Source: Pseudomonas eucalypticola (GTDB lineage: Bacteria; Pseudomonadota; Gammaproteobacteria; Pseudomonadales; Pseudomonadaceae). Taken from it: DNA of 64,000 nucleotides. Below the pieces are notes generated by a model. That model was not told the origin of the DNA and made no database searches. It saw only the letters and a program-made list of their open reading frames with translations. Shown here one piece after another: positions 24,457 through 33,718 of this stretch (position 1 is the stretch's first letter; every line of letters begins with the position of its first letter). The stretch spans positions 4,868,501-4,932,500 of the forward strand of contig NZ_CP056030.1 in assembly GCF_013374995.1 (NCBI RefSeq), given 5' to 3'. Both the position numbers and the translations under genes were made by a program.

Positions 24457-25289
24457 GGCTGGCCATTTCCAATATTGCCTGGGAGCGCGCCGAGGACATG
24501 GCCGTGAGCAAGTTGCTTCAGCAACTGCAAATCGACGCGATTGATGTCGCCCCCGGCAAATACTTTCCCAACCCCGCCCAGGCCTCCGAAGCACAGATCA
24601 GCCAGGTTCGGCGCTGGTGGCGTGCACGCGGTATCGAGATTTACGGCATGCAGGCACTGCTGTTCGGCACCCGTGGCCTGAACCTGTTCGCCGGCAGTGA
24701 CAGCCAGGCAGCCATGCTCGCCCACCTCGCCGCCGTGTGCCGTATCGCCGCCGGCCTGGGGGCCCGGCGCCTGGTGTTCGGCTCGCCGAAAAACCGTGAT
24801 CGGGCGGGCCTGGAACCTCAGCACAGCCTGGAAGTGGCGATGCGTTTTTTCCGCCGCCTGGGAGACATCGCCCATGACCACGGCGTGGTGATCTGCCTGG
24901 AGCCGAACCCCGCCTGCTACGGCGCCAACTTCATGCTCGACAGCCACGAAACCGCTCACATGGTGCGCCTGGTCGCCCACGACGCGATCCGCATGCAGCT
25001 GGACACGGGCGCCTTGACGCTCAATGCCGAGGACCCGGCCCGGGTGCTGCACGACCACGCCGACCTGATCGGCCATGTGCATGCCAGCGAGCCGCACCTG
25101 GTGCCCCTGGGCGAAGGCGGTACCGACCATGGACGGGTGCTGAGCGCCTTGCGCGGCTACCTGCCGGAACAGGTGGTGACCATCGAGATGCTCACGCCAC
25201 CTGACCAACCCACCCTCCCGGTGCTCGAACGTGCCTTGCAGGCCGCCACCCGCCATTACCGACACCATGACAGCGGAGTACGTGCATGA
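24453..25289 (+). CDS. Sugar isomerase/epimerase, xylose-isomerase-like TIM barrel
   Basis: 278 residues. The pattern of metal-binding residues of the AP-endonuclease-2 fold is visible: I-C-L-E-P-N-P near 147-153, L-D-T-G-A near 186-190, H-V-H-A-S-E-P near 207-213 and V-T-I-E-M near 242-246. Members isomerise or epimerise sugars and inositol derivatives. In this operon it probably makes or modifies the sugar that the glycosyltransferases use. Starts and ends overlap its neighbours by 4 bases. Confidence 0.82.
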   Translation: MRLAISNIAWERAEDMAVSKLLQQLQIDAIDVAPGKYFPNPAQASEAQISQVRRWWRARGIEIYGMQALLFGTRGLNLFAGSDSQAAMLAHLAAVCRIAAGLGARRLVFGSPKNRDRAGLEPQHSLEVAMRFFRRLGDIAHDHGVVICLEPNPACYGANFMLDSHETAHMVRLVAHDAIRMQLDTGALTLNAEDPARVLHDHADLIGHVHASEPHLVPLGEGGTDHGRVLSALRGYLPEQVVTIEMLTPPDQPTLPVLERALQAATRHYRHHDSGVRA

Positions 25290-25642
25290 AATGGGCAATC
25301 CTGATCCTGGGCATTCTGTCCAACGCGTCAGCCAGCGTGCTGGTGAAAATGGCGATGATGCCCCCGCGACGCTTCCCCTCGTTGGCCGAGCCCATGGCGG
25401 CATTGGCCAACTGGCCGTTCTGGCTGGGGCTGGCATTGTACGGCGGCGCTTTCCTGCTGTATGCCGCGGCGTTGGCCCGGTTGCCGCTCAACGTTGCCCA
25501 TCCGGTGCTGACCGCTGGGGCCGTGGCCACGGTCGCCCTGTCTTCGGTGCTGCTACTGCGTGAACCCTTTCACTGGACCACCGGTGCCGGGGTCTTTCTG
25601 GTTATTGCCGGCGTGGCCTTGATCACCGCCCGGGTCGCCTGA
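25286..25642 (+). CDS. Small EamA/ArnE-like membrane protein
   Basis: 118 residues with four membrane helices, the size of SMR and ArnE/ArnF proteins. G-I-L-S-N-A-S-A-S-V-L-V-K near 9-21 and the closing L-x-R-E-P-F-H-W-T pattern near 94-102 fit the EamA half-unit found in ArnE/ArnF, which flips undecaprenyl-phosphate-aminoarabinose. Its position with a GT2 and a GT-C-like gene suggests a flippase for a lipid-linked sugar. Drug export is a less likely alternative. Confidence 0.8.
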   Translation: MKWAILILGILSNASASVLVKMAMMPPRRFPSLAEPMAALANWPFWLGLALYGGAFLLYAAALARLPLNVAHPVLTAGAVATVALSSVLLLREPFHWTTGAGVFLVIAGVALITARVA

Positions 25643-25652
25643 GGTATTGCCC

Positions 25653-26471
25653 ATGACATCTGCCCAATTCGTGCCCGCCGGCCTGGCGGCACGCCAGGTT
25701 CCCAACTACGAGCTGCCCTTGTGGCTGGGCCGCCAGCGCAACTGGTGCGTAGTCATTCCGGTCATCAACGAGGGCGAACGCATCCGTCATCTGCTCGAGC
25801 GCATGGCGATCATGGCCCTGGACCATCTGGCCGATATCATCATCGTCGACGGTGGCAGCCAGGACGGCTCCCTCAATAGCGCGCTGTTGAGCAAAACCCG
25901 GGTACGCGGGTTGCTGGTCAAGACCGGCCCGGGCAAGCTCAGCGCCCAGTTGCGCTGCGCGTACGCCTTCGCCCTGGACCAGGGCTACGAAGGCGTGGTG
26001 ACCATCGACGGCAACGACAAGGATGATCCGCGGGCCATTCCCGACTTCATCCAGGCCCTGCGCCGCGGCGTCGATTTCGTTCAGGCGTCGCGGTTCATCG
26101 AAGGCGGCATAGCGGAAAACACCCCGCCTTCGCGCCACTTCGCCATCCGCTATATACACGCGCCCCTGCTGAGCTGGGCGTCGGGTTTTCGCTGGAGCGA
26201 CACCACCCAGGGGTACCGCGCCTATAGCCGGCGGCTATTGCTGGATCCTCAGGTGGCGATCTTCCGCGATGTGTTCATGACCTATGAGCTGCTGGCGTAC
26301 CTGTCGTACCGAGCGCCTCGGCTGGGGTACCGCTGCGTCGAGCTGCCCACCGTGCGGCGCTACCCCAAGGGTGAGGTGCCCACCAAGATCAGCAGCGTGC
26401 GCGGCAACCTGGCGGTGCTGGCCGTGCTGGCACGCGCTTGCCTCGGGCGCTATGACCCGCCCGCCACTTGA
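25653..26471 (+). CDS. Glycosyltransferase family 2, soluble
   Basis: 272 residues from ATG 25653 (GAGG 8 bases upstream; TTG 25647 rejected). N-terminal C-V-V-I-P-V-I-N-E-G-E-R, I-I-I-V-D-G-G-S-Q-D-G-S and V-T-I-D-G-N-D-K-D-D mark a GT-A fold of the dolichol-phosphate-mannose-synthase type. No membrane helix at the C-terminus. Last gene of the tight operon, ten bases after the EamA-like gene. Donor and acceptor unknown. Confidence 0.82.
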   Translation: MTSAQFVPAGLAARQVPNYELPLWLGRQRNWCVVIPVINEGERIRHLLERMAIMALDHLADIIIVDGGSQDGSLNSALLSKTRVRGLLVKTGPGKLSAQLRCAYAFALDQGYEGVVTIDGNDKDDPRAIPDFIQALRRGVDFVQASRFIEGGIAENTPPSRHFAIRYIHAPLLSWASGFRWSDTTQGYRAYSRRLLLDPQVAIFRDVFMTYELLAYLSYRAPRLGYRCVELPTVRRYPKGEVPTKISSVRGNLAVLAVLARACLGRYDPPAT

Positions 26472-26760
26472 GCATCATCCAGACGCTCTATCTTTCGTGT
26501 AGACATTGAAACTGTCATGATGAAAACCAAACAACTTCGTACGCAAAAATACTGAACTTTACCTACCCTGACATTACTACTGATACCCACTCTTCAAGTT
26601 ACTAATACATACATAAAAAACGTGCATCGAATGCCTGGACATGGCAGGCTTCCAGTCCCTGTTTATCCAGCGTTGAATGGCTACACGCCCCGCCGGCCCT
26701 GATTCCACACCGCCTGATATTCATCGCGCCGCCCTGTATTGGTATTTCGAAGGTAGTGCC
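26472..26760. other. AT-rich intergenic stretch
   Basis: 289 bases, of which about 26500-26630 is markedly richer in A/T than any nearby gene. It probably holds a promoter for the glycosyltransferase at 26761. A shift in composition of this kind at the edge of a cluster is common where horizontally acquired DNA has been inserted. Confidence 0.55.
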
Positions 26761-27648
26761 ATGTTTGATGTTGTTCCCGACGTACCGCTGGTCACGGTCA
26801 TCATTGCGTCTTATAACCATGCGCCTTACATCGAGGCCAGTATCAACAGTGTGCTTCGCCAGACTTACCCGCGTATTGAACTGCTGGTCATCGATGATGG
26901 TTCGTCCGACAACAGCGTGGCCCTGCTTTCGCAGCTTCAGGCCGCGCACGGTTTCGACTTGCGGGTTCAGGCCAACCAGGGCCTGTCCGCGACCCTCAAT
27001 GCTGCCATTGCCCGTGCCCGGGGCACGCTGATCGTTCCGTTTGGCTCCGACGACATCATGCTGCCCCATCGCATCGCCACCCAGGTCGAGTACCTCGAGG
27101 GCAAGCCTGAAGTGGGCGTGTGCTCGGCCAACATCGAGACGATCGACCATCAGGGCAATGTCATGGGCGCCCGGGAGCAGCGCAACCGGGACCTGCCGTT
27201 TCGACGCCTGGACTTCGACGACCTCTTCCTGGGCCGCAAGCCGGGCCCCGCGGCGGCCACCCTGATGTTCCGCCGCGAGGCGCTGGACAAGGTGGGCGGC
27301 TTCGACCCCGACATCCGCCTGGAGGACATCTACATCACCCTCTCGATCCTGCGGGCCGGCTATTGCATCGATGTATTGGGCGAGGTGCTGGCCCAATACC
27401 GGGACCACCCCACCAACACCTTCAAGAACGGTCGCTTCATGGTGGAAAACGTGCTGAAGACCTATGCCCGGTTCCGCGACCACCCCGAGTACGAAGCGGT
27501 GTGCATGCGGTTTCGCAACTCGATGTTCCTCAAGTACGCCAACCGCGACAAACCACTGGCCCGCACCACCTTGCGTGACATCCCCCTGCGCCACTGGAAT
27601 CGCAAGACCGTGCGGGGCTTGTGGCGTTTGCTGGCATCGCGACGTTAG
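26761..27648 (+). CDS. Glycosyltransferase family 2 (second transcription unit)
   Basis: 295 residues from ATG 26761, with GAAGG upstream. Classic GT-A features: V-T-V-I-I-A-S-Y-N-H near residue 12, L-V-I-D-D-G-S-S-D near 45, and the donor/metal site F-G-S-D-D-I-M near 95; a C-terminal catalytic-loop E-D near 187 (R-L-E-D-I-Y). It resembles enzymes of O-antigen and exopolysaccharide clusters. It is 289 bases from the preceding operon and may be independently expressed. Confidence 0.88.
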   Translation: MFDVVPDVPLVTVIIASYNHAPYIEASINSVLRQTYPRIELLVIDDGSSDNSVALLSQLQAAHGFDLRVQANQGLSATLNAAIARARGTLIVPFGSDDIMLPHRIATQVEYLEGKPEVGVCSANIETIDHQGNVMGAREQRNRDLPFRRLDFDDLFLGRKPGPAAATLMFRREALDKVGGFDPDIRLEDIYITLSILRAGYCIDVLGEVLAQYRDHPTNTFKNGRFMVENVLKTYARFRDHPEYEAVCMRFRNSMFLKYANRDKPLARTTLRDIPLRHWNRKTVRGLWRLLASRR

Positions 27649-27689
27649 CGATGGCGCGGAACCAGGCAACGACCAGCCATGGTGCGTGA

Positions 27690-28045
27690 TCAGCACAGGC
27701 GTCGCCTCGGGCTTGAGCGTTCACTGCCTGGATCGAACAACAGCACAGGTGCTCCACGGTCCCAGTCGATATCCAGGCAAGCCGGGTGGTCCAGCTTGCC
27801 CAGTTCGTCGCGCAGCCATCGGCACTCGTCAAAGCCGCTGGGGTCTGCGCCGAGGGTGTATTCAGCTCAGGTAATGCTGGCGGGTCAGGTGCCGCACCAC
27901 TACCCTGCCCCCGGGCGCCAACGTAGTACCGAACGCAGCCTTGGCGCCGCATGTGAGTTGAACGTTCAAGGCATACTCCAGCTGCCCAGGCTCGCGCTGG
28001 GGTAGCAGCTCGATCTGCAGGTTCGCCAGCAATACATGCAGATAT
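27690..28045 (-). pseudogene. Frameshifted gene remnant of unknown family
   Basis: Two minus-strand fragments read as ordinary protein in different frames: the first (about 28045 to the stop at 27862) contains A-N-L-Q-I-E-L-L-P-Q-R-E-P-G-Q-L-E-Y and ends R-Q-H-Y-L-S; the second, in the next frame (about 27870 to the stop at 27690), reads Y-T-L-G-A-D-P-S-G-F-D-E-C-R-W-L and L-D-I-D-W-D-R-G-A-P-V-L-L-F-D. Joined by one frameshift they make a continuous ~115-residue sequence. I see no credible start codon. Family not recognised. The rest of 27649-28262 contains no gene apart from the tRNA-Lys terminator. Confidence 0.4.
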
Positions 28046-28217
28046 ATCGCTCACTTACATATATTGCAATGTAACTACACACTGGAATATAACAAGCGAC
28101 TATCAATAAAGTGGAAAACCAGGAACACTTCAAGGTCGCGCTGGCCGCTGCTGCGGGAGGCAGGCCATACGCGGTGGCCACGAATTCAGCCAGCCCAAAA
28201 AATGCAGACACAAAAAA

Positions 28218-28254
28218 AGCCGGAGAGTGCTGTGCACTTTCCGGCTCTTTTCTT
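28218..28254 (-). terminator. Terminator after tRNA-Lys
   Basis: Stem AGCCGGAGAGTGC/GCACTTTCCGGCT (one wobble pair, 3-base loop) with a T-run on the minus strand (complement of the seven A at 28212-28218) and T-rich sequence on the plus strand, so it can act both ways. Confidence 0.85.
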
Positions 28255-28262
28255 CTTGCATA

Positions 28263-28338
28263 TGGTGGGTCGTGTGGGACTCGAACCTACGACCAATTGG
28301 TTAAAAGCCAACTGCTCTACCAACTGAGCTAACGACCC
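28263..28338 (-). tRNA. tRNA-Lys (anticodon TTT)
   Basis: 76 bases including an encoded CCA. The acceptor stem GGGTCGT pairs with ACGACCC, the D arm reads AGCTCAGTTGGTAGAGC, the anticodon loop is CTTTTAA and the T arm carries GGTTCGAATCC. Its 3' end faces the glycan cluster. Confidence 0.97.
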
Positions 28339-28391
28339 GCTGTGTTGCATCGCTGGCGACTGTGTGTCTGTGTCGCTGCGTTGTGGTGCGT

Positions 28392-28419
28392 ATAATACTG
28401 ATTTCTAAGGATTATTCAA
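28392..28419 (-). promoter_or_regulatory. Sigma-70-type promoter of tRNA-Lys
   Basis: On the minus strand TTGAAT (complement of 28414-28419) and TATTAT (complement of 28392-28397) are 16 bases apart and point towards the tRNA gene. Confidence 0.6.
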
Positions 28420-28438
28420 CACCTATTTTAAAAAAAAT

Positions 28439-29113
28439 TCAAAAATATCGCGTCGGGTCGTTCACGCCCGCTGCGGCGAAGCCTTCTGCGCGCAGGCGGC
28501 AGCTGTCGCACTTGCGGCACGCACGGCCCTGGTCATCAGCCTGGTAGCAAGAAACGGTGAGGCTGTAGTCCACCCCCCGGGCGATACCTGCTTTGACGAT
28601 GTCGGCTTTGCTGAGGTTCTGCAGCGGCGCCTTGATACTGAAGCCCTGCCCTTCCACGCCGGCCTTGGTCGCCAGGTTGGCCATGCGCTCGAAGGCTTCG
28701 ACGAACTCGGGACGGCAGTCAGGGTAGCCGGAATAATCCACGGCGTTGACGCCGATGAAGATGTCGCGGGCGCCCAATACTTCGGCCCAGCCCAGCGCCA
28801 GGGACAGGAACACGGTGTTGCGTGCTGGCACGTAGGTGACCGGGATACCTTCGGTGGGGCTTTCGGGCACGTCGATGCTGCTGTCGGTCAGGGCCGAGCC
28901 GCCGATACCGTTGAGGTTCAGGCCAATGACCTTGTGTTCCACCACGCCCAGGTCGCGAGCGACGCGGGCGGCGGCGTCCAGTTCGGCGCGATGGCGCTGG
29001 CCATAGTCGAAGCTCATGGTGTAGCAGCTGTAGCCTTCGGCTTTGGCCATGGCTACGACAGTTGCCGAGTCCAGGCCGCCGGAGAGCAGGATTACCGCTT
29101 TTTTGTCAGTCAT
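28439..29113 (-). CDS. queC: 7-cyano-7-deazaguanine synthase
   Basis: 224 residues. It converts 7-carboxy-7-deazaguanine to preQ0 with ATP and ammonia in queuosine synthesis. The PP-loop motif L-S-G-G-L-D-S-A is at 10-17, and the zinc site near the C-terminus reads C-Y-Q-A and C-R-K-C-D-S-C. queE lies upstream on the same strand, 26 bases away, giving two successive steps of the same pathway in one operon. Confidence 0.97.
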   Translation of the reverse strand: MTDKKAVILLSGGLDSATVVAMAKAEGYSCYTMSFDYGQRHRAELDAAARVARDLGVVEHKVIGLNLNGIGGSALTDSSIDVPESPTEGIPVTYVPARNTVFLSLALGWAEVLGARDIFIGVNAVDYSGYPDCRPEFVEAFERMANLATKAGVEGQGFSIKAPLQNLSKADIVKAGIARGVDYSLTVSCYQADDQGRACRKCDSCRLRAEGFAAAGVNDPTRYF

Positions 29114-29139
29114 GTCTGGTGTCCTTCAGGAAGATGGGA

Positions 29140-29787
29140 TCAGCGGCCGGGCTCGTCGTTCCACAGCAGTTTATGCAACTGCACCTGGAAGCGTACGGGC
29201 AGGTTGTCGGCAACGATCCAGTCGGCCAGGTCAGTGGCGTTGAGTTGGCCTTTGCTTGGCGAAAACAGGACATCACTGACGCGACGGTCGAGCCCGTACT
29301 GGATAAGTTTGGAAACCGACCAGTCGTAGTCATCCCGCGAGCAGATCACGAACTTGACCTGGTCGTTGGGGGTCAGCAGCTCGATGTTCTCGTAGCGGTT
29401 GCGGTGGCTTTCCTCGGACGCTGGCGTCTTGAGGTCCAGGACACGGCTGGCACGGGTATCGACCTTGGAGATATCCAGGGCGCCGCTGGTTTCCACTGAC
29501 ACTTCGTAGCCGGCATCACACAGGCGTGCGATCAGCGGAATGGCATTGGGCTGGGCCAGCGGCTCGCCGCCGGTGACACAGACATAGCGCGGCTTGAACT
29601 GCGCCACTTGCTCCATGAGCGAGTCCAGGGTGCGGAGGGTGCCACCGGAAAAGGCGTAGGCGCTGTCGCAATACTGGCAGCGCAGCGGGCAGCCGGTCAG
29701 GCGCACGAAAACCGTGGGCAGGCCCGCGGTACGAGTCTCCCCCTGCAACGAGTAGAAGACTTCGGTAATGCGTAATGTGTCTTGCAT
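29140..29787 (-). CDS. queE: 7-carboxy-7-deazaguanine synthase (radical SAM)
   Basis: 215 residues from ATG 29787 (M-Q-D-T-L, the usual QueE start; an ATG at 29802 has no ribosome-binding site). The radical-SAM cluster motif C-P-L-R-C-Q-Y-C is at 33-40 (C-x3-C-x2-C), and T-G-G-E-P-L binds SAM. It performs the ring contraction of carboxytetrahydropterin in queuosine synthesis. Operon with queC; separated from cpoB by a terminator. Confidence 0.96.
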   Translation of the reverse strand: MQDTLRITEVFYSLQGETRTAGLPTVFVRLTGCPLRCQYCDSAYAFSGGTLRTLDSLMEQVAQFKPRYVCVTGGEPLAQPNAIPLIARLCDAGYEVSVETSGALDISKVDTRASRVLDLKTPASEESHRNRYENIELLTPNDQVKFVICSRDDYDWSVSKLIQYGLDRRVSDVLFSPSKGQLNATDLADWIVADNLPVRFQVQLHKLLWNDEPGR

Positions 29788-29903
29788 AGGGTCCACGGGC
29801 ATGACAGCTAAACAGGCTGACCGCCTCCGTTGGGCACTTCGATGAACCCGCCAACGCGCCGTTCAGGGAAGGGTATTGAAATAAAAGGGCATCAATTCTA
29901 ACG

Positions 29904-29929
29904 AAAAAACCCGCGGCAAGCGCGGGTTT
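29904..29929 (-). terminator. Terminator after cpoB
   Basis: AAACCCGCG (29907-29915) and CGCGGGTTT (29921-29929) form a 9-bp stem; the minus strand continues with T (complement of 29904-29909). It closes the tol-pal-cpoB operon. Confidence 0.92.
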
Positions 29930-29950
29930 CTTCAAATCGGCAGTGCCGAT

Positions 29951-30778
29951 TCACATTTTCTGCAGGTCACGCTGGGCCAGTTGCGCCGCTGAGGTGCCTG
30001 GGTATTGGCTGACCACCTGCTGCAGAATGCCCTTGACCCGGTCGGTATGACCCAGGCGGCGCTCCACGTCAGCCAGCTTGTACAGCGAATCCGGCACCTT
30101 GGCGTGCTTTGGGTATAGCTGGCTGACCTTGGCAAAGGCCTGACCGGCGCCTTGCAGGTCGCCCTTCGCCAGGTTCACTTCGCCCAACCAGTATTGCGCG
30201 TTGCCGGCGTACTGGCTGTTGGGGTACTTGCGCAGAAAGGCGGCGAACGCCAGGCTGGCCTTGTCGAAGTCCTTCGCCTTGATCAGGTCGAAGGCAGCAT
30301 CGTAGTACAGTTTTTCCTTGGCCGGGTCACCCGGCTCGGTGCTGGCCGCAGGCGCCTGGGCGGCTGCTGACGGAGGCACCGGAGTACCGGCGGCGTTGAT
30401 ATCGCCACCGGCAGTAGAATTCTCGGAAGGCGCGGCGGCTGCAGGTGCAGAGCCGGTTCCAATGCGACGATCGAGATCCTGGTAACGCTCCAGACTCTGC
30501 TGTTTAAGCTGCTGGATATCGTTTTGCTGGACTTCGACCTGTCCGCGCAGACGCGCGATGTCTTCCTGCATTTGCTGCAGTTGCATGAACAGCTGACCCT
30601 GCGCCGAAACCGGGGCTTGCGCCCCGGAGTCAGCGTAGGCGCCGCTCGTGCCATAACCCGAAGGCGGATAGCTGCTGGTCCCATTGGAACCATCACCATC
30701 AACCACAGGAACCTCGGCCCATGCCACGAGTGGCAGGGCGAGAGCCAGAATAGTTACAGCACGGCGGCACGTTCGCAT
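29951..30778 (-). CDS. cpoB: CpoB/YbgF, cell-division coordinator of the Tol-Pal system
   Basis: 275 residues. Signal peptide (about 1-21, A-W-A), an N-terminal trimerising coiled coil (about 60-105, Gln-rich heptads), a Pro/Ala linker and C-terminal TPR repeats (Y-D-A-A-F-D-L-I-K, Y-W-L-G-E-V-N-L-A-K, Y-K-L-A-D-V-E-R-R-L). In E. coli it links peptidoglycan synthesis to outer-membrane constriction through TolA and PBP1B. It starts six bases after oprL, so it is the last gene of the Tol-Pal operon. Confidence 0.95.
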   Translation of the reverse strand: MRTCRRAVTILALALPLVAWAEVPVVDGDGSNGTSSYPPSGYGTSGAYADSGAQAPVSAQGQLFMQLQQMQEDIARLRGQVEVQQNDIQQLKQQSLERYQDLDRRIGTGSAPAAAAPSENSTAGGDINAAGTPVPPSAAAQAPAASTEPGDPAKEKLYYDAAFDLIKAKDFDKASLAFAAFLRKYPNSQYAGNAQYWLGEVNLAKGDLQGAGQAFAKVSQLYPKHAKVPDSLYKLADVERRLGHTDRVKGILQQVVSQYPGTSAAQLAQRDLQKM

Positions 30779-30784
30779 ATCGAA

Positions 30785-31282
30785 TTACTTACGCAGTTCG
30801 ACGCGACGGTTCTGAGCCCACGACTGCTCGTCGTTGCCGGTGGCAACTGGACGCTCTTCACCGTAGGAAACGATTTCCAGCTGAGCTGGCGATACGCCTT
30901 GCAGAACCAGGTAGCGTTGAACGGCTTTCGCACGACGCTCGCCCAGAGCCATGTTGTACTCGCGGGTACCGCGTTCGTCGGTGTTACCTTCCAGTACGAC
31001 GTGAGCGCCATTGGCTTTCAGGTCTTTAGCGTGGACGTCCAGAGCGCGCATGGCTTCTGGTTTCAGGTCCGAGCTGTCGTATTCGAAGTAGAAGGTGGTG
31101 ATTGCGCGCAGAGCAGCTTCTTCGCTCAGGGAGCCATCAACGGCACCGGTGTTTGCGCCGTAACCAGCGTTAGGGTCAACAGCTGCTTGACCAGCGTTGT
31201 CGCCGCCTTTCGAAGAGCAACCTACAGCTACGGCCATGGCCAGAGCCAGCGCAGCAAATTTACCAAACTTCAGCATTTCCAT
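30785..31282 (-). CDS. oprL: Peptidoglycan-associated lipoprotein OprL (Pal)
   Basis: 165 residues from ATG 31282 (AGGAG 7 bases upstream). Lipobox A-V-G-C with lipidated Cys22; the C-terminal OmpA-like domain binds peptidoglycan ([16 protein letters not shown]). The outer-membrane anchor of the Tol-Pal complex. The sequence is the recognisable Pseudomonas OprL. Fifty-two bases separate it from tolB. Confidence 0.97.
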   Translation of the reverse strand: MEMLKFGKFAALALAMAVAVGCSSKGGDNAGQAAVDPNAGYGANTGAVDGSLSEEAALRAITTFYFEYDSSDLKPEAMRALDVHAKDLKANGAHVVLEGNTDERGTREYNMALGERRAKAVQRYLVLQGVSPAQLEIVSYGEERPVATGNDEQSWAQNRRVELRK

Positions 31283-31334
31283 CGTGAAACTCCTAATGAA
31301 CCCCAATGTGTTAAGTAAAACGTAAAGCGCCGCG

Positions 31335-32636
31335 TCAGTTCAGGTAAGGGGACCAGGACGGTTCTCTGACTTCGCCTTGAGCGGTAGGAAGCGGGAGCCT
31401 CACGCGGCCGTTTAGCGACACGAGCATCAAGACTCCCCGGCCCTGCTGGCGGGTGGCGTAGATTACCATGGTGCCGTTGGGCGCAACAGTAGGCGACTCA
31501 TCAAGACTTGAATCTGTGAGGATTTTTACACTTCCGCGCTCAAGATCTTGCGAAGCGACCTTGAAGTTGGTGAAACCGTCCTGGCGATGGATCATGACCA
31601 GGGTCTTTTCATCGGCGGAAAGTTTAGGGTTGGCATTGTAGTTACCGATAAAGGTAACGCGCGTGGCACCGCCACCGCCCAGCGACTGCTTATAGATCTG
31701 TGGCTTGCCGCCGCGGTCGGAGGTGAAGTAGATAGTACGACCATCTTTACCCCAGAACGGCTCGGTATCAATGGACGGATCGTTGGTCAGGCGGGTCAGG
31801 CCACGGGACGCCAGGTCCATGACGTAGATTTCCGGGTTGCCGTCCTTGGACAGCACGAACGCCAGCTTGCTACCGTCCGGCGAGAACGCCGGCGCACCAT
31901 TGAGGCCTTCGAAGTTGGTGATCTGCTGACGGGCACCGGTATCGACGTTCTGCACGAAGATGCGCGGGCGCTTCTGCTCGAACGAAACGTAGGCAATGCG
32001 CTTGGCATCCGGGGCATAGCGTGGCGACAGGATCGGCTCGCGCGATTGCAGCAGGGTCACGGCGCGGGCACCGTCGTAGTCCGAACGCTGCAGGGTGTAG
32101 CGAGTGCTGTTGGTGCTGAAGCGCTCGGCCGTTACATAAAGGAGGCGAGTGGAGAACGCGCCCTTGATGCCGGTCAGTTTCTCGAACGACTGGTCCGAGA
32201 TGTAGTGCGCCATGTCGCGCAGTTGATCAACGCTACCCGAAACGCTGCCGGTCAGGACCTGCTGCTGGGTGTTGACGTTGAGCAGTGCGTACGACACCTG
32301 CAGGCGGCCGCCCGAAGGGACGATGCTGCCGACCATGATGTACTGCGCGCCCAGGGCCTGCCAGTCGCGCCATACCACTTCACCTGGCTGCGATGGGGTG
32401 CTGATCATGTTCTGCTTGTCGATCGGCGAGTAGTAACCCGAGTTGCGCAGGTCATTGCCGATGATCAGTGCCATGTCCTCGGGCAGCACGGAGCCGCCCT
32501 GGAAACCGAAGGGCACGACGGCGATCGGGGTGGCCCGATCGCTGCCGCTGGTGACCATAATGTTCTTTTCATCTGCCTGGGCAACGGCTGCGACGCAGCA
32601 CAATGCAACCAGCAGTCCTCGAAGAAGGTTAATCAC
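31335..32636 (-). CDS. tolB: Tol-Pal system protein TolB
   Basis: 433 residues from GTG 32636; signal peptide ends A-Q-A near residue 21. An N-terminal domain ([14 protein letters not shown]) is followed by a six-bladed beta-propeller with repeated A-x-S-P-D-G and S-D-R-G-G motifs. It is a periplasmic protein binding Pal and TolA. Start overlaps the tolA stop by 4 bases (GTGA), indicating coupled translation. Confidence 0.97.
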   Translation of the reverse strand: MINLLRGLLVALCCVAAVAQADEKNIMVTSGSDRATPIAVVPFGFQGGSVLPEDMALIIGNDLRNSGYYSPIDKQNMISTPSQPGEVVWRDWQALGAQYIMVGSIVPSGGRLQVSYALLNVNTQQQVLTGSVSGSVDQLRDMAHYISDQSFEKLTGIKGAFSTRLLYVTAERFSTNSTRYTLQRSDYDGARAVTLLQSREPILSPRYAPDAKRIAYVSFEQKRPRIFVQNVDTGARQQITNFEGLNGAPAFSPDGSKLAFVLSKDGNPEIYVMDLASRGLTRLTNDPSIDTEPFWGKDGRTIYFTSDRGGKPQIYKQSLGGGGATRVTFIGNYNANPKLSADEKTLVMIHRQDGFTNFKVASQDLERGSVKILTDSSLDESPTVAPNGTMVIYATRQQGRGVLMLVSLNGRVRLPLPTAQGEVREPSWSPYLN

Positions 32637-33718
32637 AAGGCAAGGTCCTCAGGGGTGAATGTCATCTTGAAATTGCGGTAAGGGTTGAAATCACTCGGTT
32701 TCAGGCCCTGCATCTCGACCAGGCGACCGATGTTCTTGACCGCAGCCACTGCTGACGCATCGAACGGGCCATCGCCACTGGACTTGGCAACGGCGACGTT
32801 GGTAATGGTGCCGTCAGGCAACATGTTGATCTGCAGTACCACTGTCATGTTCTTGCGCGCGGACGGTGGGCGAGCCCAACCTTCTGCAGCGCGGGAACGG
32901 ATCAGGTCGTCGAAGTTGCCGGCGGTCTGGTCGCCCTGCTCGTCCGCCAGTGCCTGCTGGCGCTGGGGTGTATCGGAGAGCAGATCGGCCAATGCCTGCG
33001 CCTTCTTGTCTTCAGCGGCCTTGCGGGCAGCTGCCTGTGCCTTTTTCTTGGCGTCGTCGGCCGCAGCCTTCTTCGCGTCCTCGGCGGCTTTCTTTTTCGC
33101 TTCCTGGGCAGCTTCGGCTGCCTTTTTAGCATCGTCCGCGGCTTTCTTCTTCGCGTCTTCGGCTGCCTTCTTCGCCGCTTCGGCGGCTTTCTTGGCGTCC
33201 TCCTCGGCTTTTTCCTTGGCGTCTTCCTCGGCTTTCTTCTTGGCGATATCGGCCTGCTCGGCTTTCTTCGCTTCGGCGGCCTTCTTGGCGTCGTCGGCTT
33301 TCTTCGCGGCGTCGGCCGCGGCGGCCTTGGCCTGGTCGGCGGCAGCCTTCTTGGCGTCATCGGCCTTCTTGGCTTCCTGGGCCTTTTGAGCAGCTTCTTC
33401 CTGCTTTTGTTCCGCGGCCTTCTCAGCTTGCTCCTGCTTCTCCTGCTCGACCTTCTTCTGCTCCATCTGCTCGACTTCGGTCTGCTTGGCAGCCGACTTC
33501 TTGGCCTCCCCGGCAATCTTCTGATTGGTCTGAGTGGTGGCCTGGCTCTTCGACTTCAGCTGGTACAGCGTAGCCTGGACGATGGGCTTGGCAGGGGGCA
33601 GATCCGGGGTCATGGCGAAGCTGACGAACAGCATGCCAAAAATGAGGATATGCAGGGCAATGGCCCAGACACTGGGCCAGAAATAGCTTTCCGAGGCGGA
33701 GGGCTCTCGTTGTCGCAT
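32633..33718 (-). CDS. tolA: Tol-Pal energy-transducing protein TolA
   Basis: 361 residues. One N-terminal membrane helix (about 14-34), then a very long Ala/Lys/Glu helix (about 70-250, many A-A-K-K-A and A-E-E-D-A repeats) and a compact C-terminal domain (about 265-361) with the TonB/TolA fold. It spans the periplasm and couples TolQR proton flow to outer-membrane constriction. One-base overlap with the tolR stop. Confidence 0.96.
   Translation of the reverse strand: MRQREPSASESYFWPSVWAIALHILIFGMLFVSFAMTPDLPPAKPIVQATLYQLKSKSQATTQTNQKIAGEAKKSAAKQTEVEQMEQKKVEQEKQEQAEKAAEQKQEEAAQKAQEAKKADDAKKAAADQAKAAAADAAKKADDAKKAAEAKKAEQADIAKKKAEEDAKEKAEEDAKKAAEAAKKAAEDAKKKAADDAKKAAEAAQEAKKKAAEDAKKAAADDAKKKAQAAARKAAEDKKAQALADLLSDTPQRQQALADEQGDQTAGNFDDLIRSRAAEGWARPPSARKNMTVVLQINMLPDGTITNVAVAKSSGDGPFDASAVAAVKNIGRLVEMQGLKPSDFNPYRNFKMTFTPEDLAL

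Noticed and set aside
27679..28005. Plus-strand 108-codon frame after the last glycosyltransferase
   Set aside because: No ribosome-binding site; the opposite strand holds better protein-like fragments.
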